A stretch of 64,000 bases of DNA from an uncultured Parabacteroides sp. (GTDB taxonomy: Bacteria; Bacteroidota; Bacteroidia; Bacteroidales; Tannerellaceae), in contig CAJTMR010000014.1 of the NCBI GenBank assembly GCA_910577325.1, positions 1 through 64,000 on the forward strand. Direction: 5' to 3'. Under the pieces are notes generated by a model. It worked only from the letters and a program-made list of their open reading frames with translations, was not told the origin of the DNA and did no database searches. Shown here in pieces: positions 44,943 through 54,290 of the stretch (position 1 is the stretch's first letter; every line of letters starts with the position of its first letter). Made by a program: the position numbers and the translations under genes.

Positions 44943-46328
44943 TTAATTCTCAATTTTTAATTTCCCCATTGCTTTCGCCAAGTAAACTTCCGTCAGTTTC
45001 ACTTCTATCTGCGCATCTATCAGGCTGGAACGGGCCGAAACCCAAGCCGTCTGCGCCTGCATCAAGTTAAGAGCCGGGATTACGCCTTCTTCAAATCCGA
45101 GATTGGCATGGCGAAGGTTCTCCTCCGCATTCTCCATATTGCGGGTGGAAGCGGCCAACTTCTTGTTCGCCTCATTGACCTTATAGACAGATTGATTGAC
45201 CTGTAATTCCACCTTTTCACGAGCATCCTGCAACTCCAACGATTTGATGCGTGTCTCGGCACGGGCCGAATTGCGCTTATAGCTTCCCTCCCACCAGCCG
45301 GAAAGCGGTATTTTCACCATTACACCGACATTGAACATCCCGGCAAATTCGTTTTTGAAACCATTCATGGAATTTGGGTTTGTGACTAAGTAGTTCGCCA
45401 TAAACGCCACATTTGGCAACATATCCGACAAAACAATCCGTTCCTTGTGCTTATAAATCTTTGTCGCCAAGTCAAGACTCTTCAACTCGCCGCGATTCAT
45501 AAAAGCCTCATTCACGTCGGCAGCAGTAAAGGAAGAGGCCGTCGGGAAATCTTCGATATCTTCATCCGCCAAAGCAAGCGGTTCTTCCAATGGCAACCCG
45601 CATATCTGGGCCAACAGCATACGGGAAAGAGCCAAGCCGTTATCGACTTTCGTCTGCGCCATCTCGGCCTCGTTCAGTTTAACCTTAACGGAAAGCCCGT
45701 CAGCCTCGGTCGCTACTCCCTCGTTAATCATTGCCGTTATATCATGATCGGTCTTGCGAAGCAAATCAACATAGGCATCCGCCAACTTCTTTTTATTCAC
45801 CAAAGAAATCACCTGCCAGTAGGTTTCATCTGTCTTATAAATGACATCCTGCAATTGCAAGTCATTCATCGACTCGGCCAATTGCTTGGCATACTTGGTA
45901 ATCTGATTGTAATTGACAATCTTGCCCCCCATAAACACAGGTTGCACAAGAGAAACGCTTCCTACCCAGATATTTTGGATATCGAGGTGTTGCATATCAT
46001 CCACTCCTTCCATCAACTTCCCAAACACAGGCAACTGTGCGAGCGGTCCGAGAGCCGCCCCGACAGAAGTACTCAATGCACCCATGTCCAAAAGATTAAT
46101 ATCTTTCTGGTTCCACATATACGCTCCTGTCGCCGAGAGTTGCGGGAAGTATTTGGTAAAAGCGGCATTTTTCTCATAGCCGGCCATTTTAATCTTTTCT
46201 CCCGAAATCTTCAACTCTTTATTGTTCTGAATCGCCAGCTCACGACATTCCTCCAGCGTCAACGTACGTCCGGCACTTGCATAGCCAGACGAAACCAGTA
46301 ATGCGACTAATACGACAAGTCTTTTCAT
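44943..46328 (-). CDS. TolC-family outer membrane efflux protein
   Basis: A 461-residue outer-membrane factor with a signal peptide (MKRLVVLVALLVSSGYASA), then two repeats of the OEP domain: TLEECRELAIQNNKELKISG in the first and the long helices near SVYKVNEANKKLAASTRNME in the second. It forms the outer channel of the exporter encoded downstream. It is the promoter-proximal gene of the run; a minus-strand TATATTTG -7 box lies at 46,400-46,407. Intact. Confidence 0.92.
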   Translation of the reverse strand: MKRLVVLVALLVSSGYASAGRTLTLEECRELAIQNNKELKISGEKIKMAGYEKNAAFTKYFPQLSATGAYMWNQKDINLLDMGALSTSVGAALGPLAQLPVFGKLMEGVDDMQHLDIQNIWVGSVSLVQPVFMGGKIVNYNQITKYAKQLAESMNDLQLQDVIYKTDETYWQVISLVNKKKLADAYVDLLRKTDHDITAMINEGVATEADGLSVKVKLNEAEMAQTKVDNGLALSRMLLAQICGLPLEEPLALADEDIEDFPTASSFTAADVNEAFMNRGELKSLDLATKIYKHKERIVLSDMLPNVAFMANYLVTNPNSMNGFKNEFAGMFNVGVMVKIPLSGWWEGSYKRNSARAETRIKSLELQDAREKVELQVNQSVYKVNEANKKLAASTRNMENAEENLRHANLGFEEGVIPALNLMQAQTAWVSARSSLIDAQIEVKLTEVYLAKAMGKLKIEN

Positions 46329-46399
46329 CTTTATCTTGTTTTATTCGGATTCTATCCTATAACATTTTATTTCCATGTCAAGTTCTTATTGAAACCGGA

Positions 46400-46407
46400 C
46401 AAATATA
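46400..46407 (-). promoter_or_regulatory. Promoter -7 box of the efflux operon
   Basis: TATATTTG on the minus strand, 72 bp before the tolC-like start codon; fits the Bacteroidetes consensus and sits in the only gap upstream of the four-gene run. Confidence 0.5.
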
Positions 46408-46468
46408 AAAAGCCGGTGCAAAAGTGCAGATTCGCTTTAAATATAAAAATGAACATTCGTTTCCATTG

Positions 46469-47365
46469 CTATTTTTCAAGCGTGAAACTTTTACGACCGA
46501 TCAGATTACCATCTGCAAATATATCAACCCGATATGTACCAGGAGAAAGGAACTCTTCAATATTCCAATACATCGTAACCGGCAGTTCCTCTCCGTTATA
46601 TTCGACCAGCTTCTTCATGGAGTAATTGATTTCTTTTCCTTCAAAAGCGAAAACGTCAGCACGGCTCTTCAACAGGATATCGTCGTCGGGCTTCATGATG
46701 CGCACATAGATCGTCTTTTCTCCGACCGGAGCCGTAATGTTCTTGCTGATCCGGAAGTCTACGACAAACTGTTCCATCTTCTTGATCACTTTTGCCTTCT
46801 TTCCGCGGCCGTTGACAGGGGTCACATTGATGCCTGTCGCGTCCAGCCGGCTTGCCAACGTGACACGTTCCGTCAGTTTCTCTTTTTCCTTCTTCAAGGT
46901 CGTAGCCGTGGAAGAAGCCTGTTTGTATTTCTTCACCGCTTCGTTCTTCTCCACTTTCAACTGTTCGTTGGCACGGTTCAGGGAGTCGATCTGGACTACA
47001 TAGTTGCGCATGATCTTGCGCAACGTCTGCAATTCCTTCTTCAAACGGGCGATCTCTTTCGTGTTTGTCGCTTTCACAGTACGAAGTTCTTCCTGTAAGC
47101 GTTGTACTTTGGCTTGCTCGGTAGACAACAAGTTCAACAACGAGTCGTTACCTATATTAAATTTATAACCCTCATATTGAAGAGACAATTCGTTAAATTC
47201 ATCTTCCAATGACTCCTTATCCAGAACATAAGCCTGCTCCAAGTCTTCCATCTGCTGTTTCTGACGGAAAATATAATAGGCAGCACCTGCGATAATCAAC
47301 AATAACACAACCACTGCCGTGACCAACAGTGACATCTTATTTATTTCTTTCTTTTCAGCATCCAT
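46469..47365 (-). CDS. Coiled-coil inner membrane protein of unknown function
   Basis: About 298 residues from the ATG at 47,365 (MDAEKKEINKMSLLVTAVVV); the longer frame up to 47,512 overlaps guaA and both promoters and is rejected. One membrane helix (about 12-33), a long coiled coil (about 35-165, rich in Glu/Lys/Leu with YVLDKESLEDEFNELSLQYE and ELRTVKATNTKEIARLKKEL) and a C-terminal beta-rich domain (FRISKNITAPVGEKTIYVRI). I recognise no named family beyond Bacteroidetes hypothetical proteins. Divergent from guaA. Confidence 0.75.
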   Translation of the reverse strand: MDAEKKEINKMSLLVTAVVVLLLIIAGAAYYIFRQKQQMEDLEQAYVLDKESLEDEFNELSLQYEGYKFNIGNDSLLNLLSTEQAKVQRLQEELRTVKATNTKEIARLKKELQTLRKIMRNYVVQIDSLNRANEQLKVEKNEAVKKYKQASSTATTLKKEKEKLTERVTLASRLDATGINVTPVNGRGKKAKVIKKMEQFVVDFRISKNITAPVGEKTIYVRIMKPDDDILLKSRADVFAFEGKEINYSMKKLVEYNGEELPVTMYWNIEEFLSPGTYRVDIFADGNLIGRKSFTLEK

Positions 47366-47390
47366 ACGGTTACGATTAAAAATGAATGCG

Positions 47391-47438
47391 CAAAGGTAAT
47401 AAAAATGATTAAAGTTTCGAATATTATTCCTACCTTTG
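47391..47438. promoter_or_regulatory. Divergent promoters of the coiled-coil gene and guaA
   Basis: CAAAGGTA at 47,391-47,398 is a minus-strand TACCTTTG box for the coiled-coil gene; TACCTTTG at 47,431-47,438 is the plus-strand box for guaA, 27 bp before its start. The two face away from each other with a 32-bp centre. Confidence 0.6.
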
Positions 47439-47464
47439 TGGCACTCAATTAAATAATAATTTGC

Positions 47465-48985
47465 ATGCACGAGAAACTTATTATTCTTGATTTCGGCTCG
47501 CAAACAACTCAATTAATCGGGCGTAGAGTCCGTGAATTGAATATGTATTGCGAGATTGTCCCCTACAACAAATTCCCGCATGATGCTACTGATGTAAAAG
47601 GTGTTATTCTCTCCGGAAGTCCCTATTCCGTATATGATGCCAATGCGTTCAAAGCTGACTTAAGTGAGATACGTGGTAAATATCCCGTATTGGGAATCTG
47701 TTACGGAGCCCAATTCCTGGCTTATACATCCGGTGGAAATGTCGAACCGGCCAACTCCCGCGAATACGGACGTGCCAACTTGTCGTATGTCGCAGGTACG
47801 GACGAATTGCTGGAAGGCATCAATGTCGGCTCACAAATCTGGATGTCCCACGGAGATACCATCACGGTCCTCCCTGAAAATTTCAAAGTAATCGCCAGTA
47901 CAGACGATGTAAAAGCAGCCGCCTATCACGTGGAAGGCGAACAAACCTGGGGTGTGCAATTCCACCCGGAAGTGTTTCACTCGACCGATGGCACTAAATT
48001 ATTAGACAACTTCCTGAATATTTGCGGATGTGCCAAAGACTGGACTCCGGCTTCCTTTATCGAATCGACCGTTGCCGAACTGAAAGAACAGTTGAAAGAC
48101 GACAAGGTAATCCTGGCACTTTCCGGCGGCGTGGACTCTTCGGTCACAGCCGTTTTGTTACATAAGGCTATCGGCAAGAACCTGACTTGCATCTTCGTCG
48201 ATCACGGCCTGTTGCGCAAGAACGAATTTGAAAATGTGTTGAAAGACTACGAACACCTGGGGCTGAACGTAATCGGAGTCGATGCCAAAGACAAATTCTA
48301 TAAAGACCTGGCGGGTGTCAACGAACCTGAAAAAAAACGTAAGATCATCGGGAAAGGGTTCATCGACGTGTTCGACGAAGAAGCCCGCAAACTGAAAGAC
48401 ATAAAATGGTTAGGCCAAGGGACCATTTATCCGGATGTAATCGAATCGCTATCCATTACCGGGACCGTCATCAAGAGCCATCATAATGTAGGCGGCCTGC
48501 CTGCCAAAATGAACCTGAAGCTGGTCGAACCGCTACGCCTTCTGTTCAAAGATGAAGTACGCCGCGTCGGTATGGAACTGGGTATGCAACCACATTTGAT
48601 CAAACGACATCCGTTCCCCGGCCCCGGATTGGGCATCCGTATTTTAGGCGACATCACCCCGGAAAAAGTACGAATTTTACAAGAGGCCGACGATATTTAT
48701 ATGTCGCTGATGCGCGAATGGGGCCTATACGATAAAATCTGGCAGGCCGGAGTGATCCTCCTCCCGATCCGGTCCGTAGGTGTTATGGGTGACGAACGGA
48801 CATACGAAAATACAGTCGCCTTACGTGCCGTGACCTCGACGGATGCCATGACAGCCGACTGGGCACAACTCCCTTACGAGTTCCTCGCGAAAGTTTCCAA
48901 CGAAATCATCAACAAGGTCAAAGGCGTAAACCGCGTTGTCTACGACATCAGCTCAAAACCGCCTGCAACGATCGAGTGGGAATAA
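47465..48985 (+). CDS. guaA: GMP synthase (glutamine-hydrolysing)
   Basis: A 506-residue GuaA that aminates XMP to GMP. The class I amidotransferase domain has its nucleophile Cys79 in LGICYGAQ and His167/Glu169 in QFHPE. The ATP-pyrophosphatase motif SGGVDS is at 220-225, and the C-terminal dimerisation domain ends KPPATIEWE. Promoter at 47,431-47,438. A second, shorter guaA-like gene follows 60 bp downstream on the same strand. Confidence 0.96.
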   Translation: MHEKLIILDFGSQTTQLIGRRVRELNMYCEIVPYNKFPHDATDVKGVILSGSPYSVYDANAFKADLSEIRGKYPVLGICYGAQFLAYTSGGNVEPANSREYGRANLSYVAGTDELLEGINVGSQIWMSHGDTITVLPENFKVIASTDDVKAAAYHVEGEQTWGVQFHPEVFHSTDGTKLLDNFLNICGCAKDWTPASFIESTVAELKEQLKDDKVILALSGGVDSSVTAVLLHKAIGKNLTCIFVDHGLLRKNEFENVLKDYEHLGLNVIGVDAKDKFYKDLAGVNEPEKKRKIIGKGFIDVFDEEARKLKDIKWLGQGTIYPDVIESLSITGTVIKSHHNVGGLPAKMNLKLVEPLRLLFKDEVRRVGMELGMQPHLIKRHPFPGPGLGIRILGDITPEKVRILQEADDIYMSLMREWGLYDKIWQAGVILLPIRSVGVMGDERTYENTVALRAVTSTDAMTADWAQLPYEFLAKVSNEIINKVKGVNRVVYDISSKPPATIEWE

Positions 48986-49045
48986 AATGCTTATTATCCG
49001 TATTCAATATATAAAATGTAAAAACTATAAAAATAAAAGAATCGT

Positions 49046-50353
49046 ATGAAACAAGATATGATTGTTATCCTGGATTTGGGCAGCCATGAAAACACCGTGC
49101 TGGCACGGGCAATCCGTGCATTGGGCGTCTATAGCGAAATCTATCCGCACGATATTACGGTTGAAGAGCTCAAAGCACTTCCGAATGTAAAAGGTATCAT
49201 CATCAACGGCGGTCCCAACAACGTGATCGACGGTGTAGCCATTGATGTGAATCCGGAAATCTATTCGATTGGAATCCCTGTGATGGCTGCCGGCCACGAC
49301 AAGGCTCTTTGCGAAGTAAGATTAGGCGAATTCGCCAATGACATGGAAGCGATCAAAGAAGCCGTAAAACCGTTTGTATTCGACACTTGCAAAGCCGAAG
49401 CGAACTGGAACATGACAAATTTCGTCAATGACCAGATCGAACTGGTAAGACGACAAGTGGGTGACAGAAAGGTATTGCTGGCACTTTCCGGCGGGGTCGA
49501 CAGCTCAGTTGTTGCCGCATTGCTTCTGAAAGCTATCGGCGACAAGTTGGTTTGCGTACACGTTAATCACGGTCTGATGCGCAAAGGCGAATCGGAAGAT
49601 GTTGTTGAAGTTTTCAAAAACCAGTTGAACGCAAACCTGATTTACAAAGATGTCACCGATCGTTTCCTGGACAAGCTGGCAGGTATTGCCGATCCGGAAG
49701 AAAAACGCAAAATCATCGGTGGCGAATTCATCCGTGTCTTTGAAGAAGAGGCTCGCAAACTGGATGGCATCGACTTCTTGGCACAAGGCACTATCTATCC
49801 GGATATCGTGGAAAGCGGCACGAAAACAGCCAAGATGGTGAAATCCCACCACAACGTAGGAGGTCTGCCCGAAGACTTGAAATTCGAACTGGTCGAACCG
49901 TTACGCCAGTTGTTCAAGGACGAAGTCCGCGCTTGCGGCCTCGAATTGGGCTTGCCTTACGAAATGGTCTTCCGCCAGCCGTTCCCCGGTCCAGGTTTAG
50001 GAGTACGTTGCTTAGGCGCTATCACACGCGACAGACTGGAAGCCGTCCGCGAAGCAGATGCCATCTTGCGCGAAGAATTCCAAAAAGCCGGATTGGACAA
50101 GAAGGTTTGGCAATATTTCACGGTTGTGCCCGACTTCAAGTCCGTAGGTGTACGCGACAATGCCCGTTCTTTCGACTGGCCTGTTATCATCCGTGCCGTC
50201 AATACGGTAGATGCCATGACAGCTACAATCGAACCCGTCGATTGGCCTATCCTGATGAAGATCACAGACCGGATCTTGAAAGAAGTAAAGAACGTCAACC
50301 GCGTTTGCTACGACATGTCTCCGAAACCCAATGCGACAATCGAGTGGGAATAA
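49046..50353 (+). CDS. GuaA-like protein with degenerate amidotransferase domain
   Basis: A 435-residue paralogue of GuaA. The ATP-pyrophosphatase (SGGVDS at 148-153), XMP/ATP-binding and dimerisation domains (ending KPNATIEWE) are well kept. The amidotransferase domain is cut to about 110 residues: where GuaA has GICYG, this protein has AAGHD (81-85), so the nucleophilic Cys is absent, and the HPE catalytic segment is missing altogether. It could use free ammonia or an external glutaminase, act on another substrate, or be regulatory. Conservation of the synthetase motifs argues against decay. It probably shares the guaA transcript. Confidence 0.88.
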   Translation: MKQDMIVILDLGSHENTVLARAIRALGVYSEIYPHDITVEELKALPNVKGIIINGGPNNVIDGVAIDVNPEIYSIGIPVMAAGHDKALCEVRLGEFANDMEAIKEAVKPFVFDTCKAEANWNMTNFVNDQIELVRRQVGDRKVLLALSGGVDSSVVAALLLKAIGDKLVCVHVNHGLMRKGESEDVVEVFKNQLNANLIYKDVTDRFLDKLAGIADPEEKRKIIGGEFIRVFEEEARKLDGIDFLAQGTIYPDIVESGTKTAKMVKSHHNVGGLPEDLKFELVEPLRQLFKDEVRACGLELGLPYEMVFRQPFPGPGLGVRCLGAITRDRLEAVREADAILREEFQKAGLDKKVWQYFTVVPDFKSVGVRDNARSFDWPVIIRAVNTVDAMTATIEPVDWPILMKITDRILKEVKNVNRVCYDMSPKPNATIEWE

Positions 50354-50372
50354 GATAAAAAAAGTCATGCCA

Positions 50373-50456
50373 GACAAAGCTTAGCTTTGTCATCACAAAC
50401 CCTATGCTTTAGCCCCCGTAACCCTATGGGTTAGGAGGCGTAAGGCATAGGGTTTT
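50373..50456 (+). terminator. Two hairpins closing the guaA pair
   Basis: GACAAAGC/GCTTTGTC (50,373-50,391) is an 8-bp perfect stem. A longer stem AACCCTATGC/GCATAGGGTT (50,398-50,454), with an inner TAACCC/GGGTTA hairpin, ends in TTTT. They separate guaA genes from rnpB. Confidence 0.75.
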
Positions 50457-50532
50457 GATTTGCCATACATCGCACGAATGGTTAATATGTTTTAACTGGA
50501 TTCCCAATCCCCCATTTTCAATTTAAAAGCAC

Positions 50533-50540
50533 TATCTTTG
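50533..50540 (+). promoter_or_regulatory. Promoter -7 box of rnpB
   Basis: TATCTTTG fits TAnnTTTG and ends about 5 bp before the predicted 5' end of RNase P RNA, the spacing expected for a -7 box. Confidence 0.65.
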
Positions 50541-50544
50541 TTCC

Positions 50545-50905
50545 GCAGTAGTCTGCCGGTCTGTCGCTCGTCCTTCGGGGCGGGAGGAACGTCCGGGCAA
50601 CAAAGAGCACCATACTTCTTAACGGGAAGCTGTCCGTGAGGGTGGAGTAACGTAACAGAAAACGACCGCCGGATTCGTCCGGCAAGGGTGAAAAGGCGAG
50701 GTAAGAGCTCACCGGGTCTTGTAGCAATACAGGATGCCGTACGTCTTATGGGTTGTAAGGTCATGTATACCGGCGCATGTAGGATTGCTCGTCCGATGCC
50801 GGGGGGTAGACCGCTAAAGCTTACTGGTGACAGTAAGACGAGATAAATGACAGACGCTCCTGCGCAAGCAGGAGTACAGAACCCGGCTTACAGGCAGACT
50901 GCTTT
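50545..50905 (+). ncRNA. rnpB: RNase P RNA, class A
   Basis: The catalytic RNA that removes 5' leaders from pre-tRNAs. Conserved landmarks in order: GAGGAACGTCCGGGC near the 5' end (P4 strand and CR-I, variant of GAGGAAAGTCCGGGC), AGAGCTCACCGGG in the centre, and ACAGAACCCGGCTTA near the 3' end. The ends AGTCTGCC (50,550-50,557) and GGCAGACT (50,893-50,900) pair as helix P1. A T-run follows at 50,903. Ends are approximate to a few bases. Confidence 0.95.
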
Positions 50906-50910
50906 TTTAT

Positions 50911-50978
50911 AATGTGCCAGTATACCAATTCAACAATATGCCTATTTAATGGTTTTTTATTTGGTATATTGGCACATT
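50911..50978. repeat. 18-bp inverted repeat after rnpB
   Basis: AATGTGCCAGTATACCAA (50,911-50,928) and TTGGTATATTGGCACATT (50,961-50,978) are near-perfect complements with one mismatch. The AATGTGCCA unit also occurs in the element at 22,361-22,497. Likely an intergenic palindrome that also isolates the following gene. Confidence 0.7.
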
Positions 50979-51002
50979 TAATTTATTAGTACATTAATAT
51001 AT

Positions 51003-52361
51003 ATGAAAACGACCGGTAAAAAGACGCTTGGAGAACGGATCAATGCCCTACTGACAAGAACGATCCGTTTTATCACTTACGATATTTGGAGGATCACCGA
51101 AAATGAAGTAAGCGGGCTGAAAGAACTTTATATCAATGTCATCAAGACGATCATTCTTGCAGTCAGAGGATTTCAGGACGAAAATCTTCAAACAAAAGCC
51201 TCAGCCCTCACCTACAGCACATTGTTGTCCATGGTTCCTCTTCTGGCCGTCCTGCTGGGCATAGCCAAAGGGTTCGGCTTGCAGAACACCGTACGGCAAG
51301 CACTATTCGACTATTTTCCAGGACACGAAGCGGAGTTGACCAAGGCTTTCGAATTCGTAGAAAGTTATCTGGTACAGGCACAGGGCGGCATAATCATCGG
51401 AGTCGGTCTGATCACGCTTTTTTACACGGCTGTCAACCTGATCTCGTCCATAGAAGACACCTTCAACGACATCTGGCAGATACAAAAATCACGCCCGTGG
51501 TATCGGAAAATATCCGACTACTTAGCCCTGTTTCTGGTTCTGCCCGTCCTGATGACATCCTCCAGCGGTCTGTCCATTTTTCTATCCACCTTGCAAAACT
51601 CGTTTATCAGCCAGTATTTCTTCTTCACCCCACTGGTCGAGTTTGCATTGAACATAATACCCTATATCATCACAATTCTTGCCTTTACAGGACTTTATAT
51701 ATCACTTCCCAACACGAAAGTCCGGTTTGTAAACGGACTCATTGCAGGAATAATTTCAGGTATCGCCTTCCAGTTCTTCCAGTTCATCTATATCAGTGGA
51801 CAGATCTGGGTAAGCAAGTACAATGCAATCTATGGAAGCTTTGCCGCATTGCCATTGCTGTTATTATGGTTGCAACTGTCCTGGCTGATCTGCCTGTTCG
51901 GGGCGGAGATTTCGTATGCGTCCCAAAATGTGAAGAAATTCAGCTTCGAACGGGACAGCAAAAACATCAGCCGGCGGTATAAAGACTTCCTCACCTTGCT
52001 GATCGCCTCCCTGATAGTAAAACGATTCGTGAAGGGAGAAAAGCCTTATACGGCGGATGAACTGTCAGACGCTTACCGCATACCGATCCGCATCACGACA
52101 CAGATACTTTATCAACTGACCGAATTGCACATCATTATCGAGGTCAATTACGGGGACGACCAACGCGTGGTCCATTACCAGCCTGCCATTGACACAAACA
52201 AGATCACGGTCAGTTACCTACTGACACGCATGGACGAATATGGCTCGGAGAACTTCAAGATCGACACGTCCCAATTGTTCAGCAAAGAATGGAAAGCTTT
52301 GCTGAAAACCCGCGAGGACATGATCAAGGCAAATAACAATATTTTGTTGAAAGACCTCTAA
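51003..52361 (+). CDS. YihY/BrkB-family membrane protein
   Basis: A 452-residue protein with the YihY family core: about six membrane helices between residues 30 and 320, with LQTKASALTYSTLLSMVPLL, NDIWQIQKSRPWYRKISDYL and YGSFAALPLLLLWLQLSWLI. A cytoplasmic C-terminal part (about 330-452) resembles a winged helix (FVKGEKPYTADELSDAYRIP). Once thought to be RNase BN, but the family is now regarded as membrane proteins of unknown role. The MATE gene follows within a few bases. Confidence 0.88.
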   Translation: MKTTGKKTLGERINALLTRTIRFITYDIWRITENEVSGLKELYINVIKTIILAVRGFQDENLQTKASALTYSTLLSMVPLLAVLLGIAKGFGLQNTVRQALFDYFPGHEAELTKAFEFVESYLVQAQGGIIIGVGLITLFYTAVNLISSIEDTFNDIWQIQKSRPWYRKISDYLALFLVLPVLMTSSSGLSIFLSTLQNSFISQYFFFTPLVEFALNIIPYIITILAFTGLYISLPNTKVRFVNGLIAGIISGIAFQFFQFIYISGQIWVSKYNAIYGSFAALPLLLLWLQLSWLICLFGAEISYASQNVKKFSFERDSKNISRRYKDFLTLLIASLIVKRFVKGEKPYTADELSDAYRIPIRITTQILYQLTELHIIIEVNYGDDQRVVHYQPAIDTNKITVSYLLTRMDEYGSENFKIDTSQLFSKEWKALLKTREDMIKANNNILLKDL

Positions 52362-52373
52362 TGATTATTGAAA

Positions 52374-53732
52374 GTGAAAAATACACATACGGATCTTACG
52401 GAAGGGAAGGTATGGAAAGTGATCGTACGCTTTGCGTTGCCGTTGCTGATCGGGAATCTGCTACAACAGTTTTATAACATAACGGACAGCATCATTGTCG
52501 GACAGTTTTTGGGGAAAGAGGCATTGGCGGCAGTATCGGCTTCTTTTTTCATCTATTATTTCATCATTTCGTTCGTGATCGGCGTCGGAAGCGGGACCAC
52601 GGTAGTTATTTCACAACTTTTCGGAGCCAGACAGTATCAAAAGGTACAACTTGCATTTTCCTCTTTTTTCATCTTCATGCTGGTCGGAGGCGTGCTATTG
52701 TCCATTGCAGGGATTATTTTTGCCGAGCCGGTTTTCCGTTTGACCAATACACCCGAAGAGGTTATTCCGCAAGCGGTAGCTTATTTCCGCATCTATATAG
52801 GAGGAACCTTCCTGTTCGTGACTTTCAACAGTATCATTTCGATTTTGCGTGGCGTAGGCGAGTCTGTCCGTCCAATGCTGTTCATCCTGATCACGACTGT
52901 GCTGAACATCGCGTTCGACCTGCTTTTCATACTCGTGTTCAAATGGGGTATCGAGGGGGCGGCACGGGCGACTGTCATCTCGCAAGGGATCGGCATGTAC
53001 ATCTCTCTGGCGTATGTGAACAACACGCATCCACTGCTATCCATCAAAAAGCAAGATATGCTGTTCGACTGGGAACTGTTCAAAAAAAGCCTGAAAATCG
53101 GATTGCCGACAAGCGTACAACAATGTGCGATCGCCCTCGGGCTGATCGCACTGCTGGGGATCGTGAACAGTTTCGGGACCAACACGCTGACAGCTTACGG
53201 GGCCGCCGGGAAAATAGACACGATCATCACACAAGCCGTCCTTACCCTATCGGGGGCGTTGGCTGCCTTCTGCGGACAAAATATCGGAGCCGGGAAACCG
53301 GACCGGGTGAAAAAAGGGGTACGGTTCACAATATACACGAATATTTTCTTAGGGTTGATGACCTTTGCCGCCGTCTATCTGTTCGGCGACGAAATGATGC
53401 GGATTTTTACAAAGGACGCGGATGTCATAACAATCGGGAAAGAATATCTGCTGGTTATCGGAGGCTTCTTTGTCGTACACGGAGCGTTAAACGTGTACAA
53501 CGGGGCACTCAGGGGGGCCGGAGACACTTTGTTCCCGATGACAACCAGCCTGATCTGCCTCTGGCTGATCCGCATCCCCCTCGCCTATTATCTCAGTTCA
53601 TGGCTGGGACGCAACGGAATCTGGTGGGCGATCGGGATCAGCATCGCAATCGGATTGTCGGCAACCTTCGTCTACTACAAGACGGGGATTTGGAAACGAA
53701 GATGTATCATTAAGGAAAAGACAAAGCAATAA
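52374..53732 (+). CDS. MATE-family efflux transporter
   Basis: A sodium- or proton-driven drug/metabolite exporter with twelve predicted membrane helices in two homologous halves (LPLLIGNLLQQFYNITDSII in the first, GLPTSVQQCAIALGLIALLG in the second). No ATG start fits: either GTG at 52,374 (MKNTHTDLTEGKVWK) or TTG at 52,368 starts the frame; GTG is preferred. It begins 12 bp after the YihY gene and is probably translated from the same message. Substrate unknown. Confidence 0.88.
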   Translation: MKNTHTDLTEGKVWKVIVRFALPLLIGNLLQQFYNITDSIIVGQFLGKEALAAVSASFFIYYFIISFVIGVGSGTTVVISQLFGARQYQKVQLAFSSFFIFMLVGGVLLSIAGIIFAEPVFRLTNTPEEVIPQAVAYFRIYIGGTFLFVTFNSIISILRGVGESVRPMLFILITTVLNIAFDLLFILVFKWGIEGAARATVISQGIGMYISLAYVNNTHPLLSIKKQDMLFDWELFKKSLKIGLPTSVQQCAIALGLIALLGIVNSFGTNTLTAYGAAGKIDTIITQAVLTLSGALAAFCGQNIGAGKPDRVKKGVRFTIYTNIFLGLMTFAAVYLFGDEMMRIFTKDADVITIGKEYLLVIGGFFVVHGALNVYNGALRGAGDTLFPMTTSLICLWLIRIPLAYYLSSWLGRNGIWWAIGISIAIGLSATFVYYKTGIWKRRCIIKEKTKQ

Positions 53733-53744
53733 ATGACGACTTAT

Positions 53745-54290
53745 TCAATATCGGTTATAACTGATCACATCTTTCGGGTCCTTGCGTTTCTTGGAGCGGT
53801 CCGGCTGGACGGAATAGCCGATGACGATGTCCAGCAGGACGCGTTTGCCGGAGGGGATATTCAATAGTTTACGAACTCTCGTTTCATCGAACCAACCGAC
53901 AATGCAACTCCCCAACCCTTCGTCTTCGGCAGCCAGCACAAGATGGGCAGCCGTTATACCGATATCCAGATGGGAGAAATTCTTGTCCTTGACCCACGAA
54001 CCGATGCTGGCTGTCAAGTTCGGCTTCTCCTCCACGACCAAGATATGTACGGGAGCCTGTTTAGTGAAATGGTTCATTCCCAAGACACGGTTCGAGGTTG
54101 CGTCCGCCACCCGGTTCTTCAGTTCGGGATCGTCCACCACGACAAAATGCCAAGGTTGCGAATTGCAGGCAGACGGCGCGATACACGCCGCCGCCAAAAT
54201 GCGCTGCAATTTCTCCTTCTCCACCGGACGCTGCGAATCAAAAGCCCGGTCGCTTTGGCGCCGGCTTGCTAAAGAGAGGAAATCTTTCAT
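53745..54290 (-). CDS. Nitroreductase-family protein
   Basis: A 181-residue FMN-dependent oxidoreductase of the nitroreductase fold: SRRQSDRAFDSQRPVEKEKL at the FMN-phosphate site, APSACNSQPWHFVVV, and the C-terminal DIVIGYSVQPDRSKKRK. It overlaps the riboflavin synthase gene by 4 bp, so flavin synthesis and a flavoenzyme are coupled in translation. Physiological substrate unknown. Confidence 0.88.
   Translation of the reverse strand: MKDFLSLASRRQSDRAFDSQRPVEKEKLQRILAAACIAPSACNSQPWHFVVVDDPELKNRVADATSNRVLGMNHFTKQAPVHILVVEEKPNLTASIGSWVKDKNFSHLDIGITAAHLVLAAEDEGLGSCIVGWFDETRVRKLLNIPSGKRVLLDIVIGYSVQPDRSKKRKDPKDVISYNRY

Noticed and set aside
47365..47512. N-terminal extension of the coiled-coil protein into guaA
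   Set aside because: Crosses both divergent promoter boxes and the start of guaA on the other strand.
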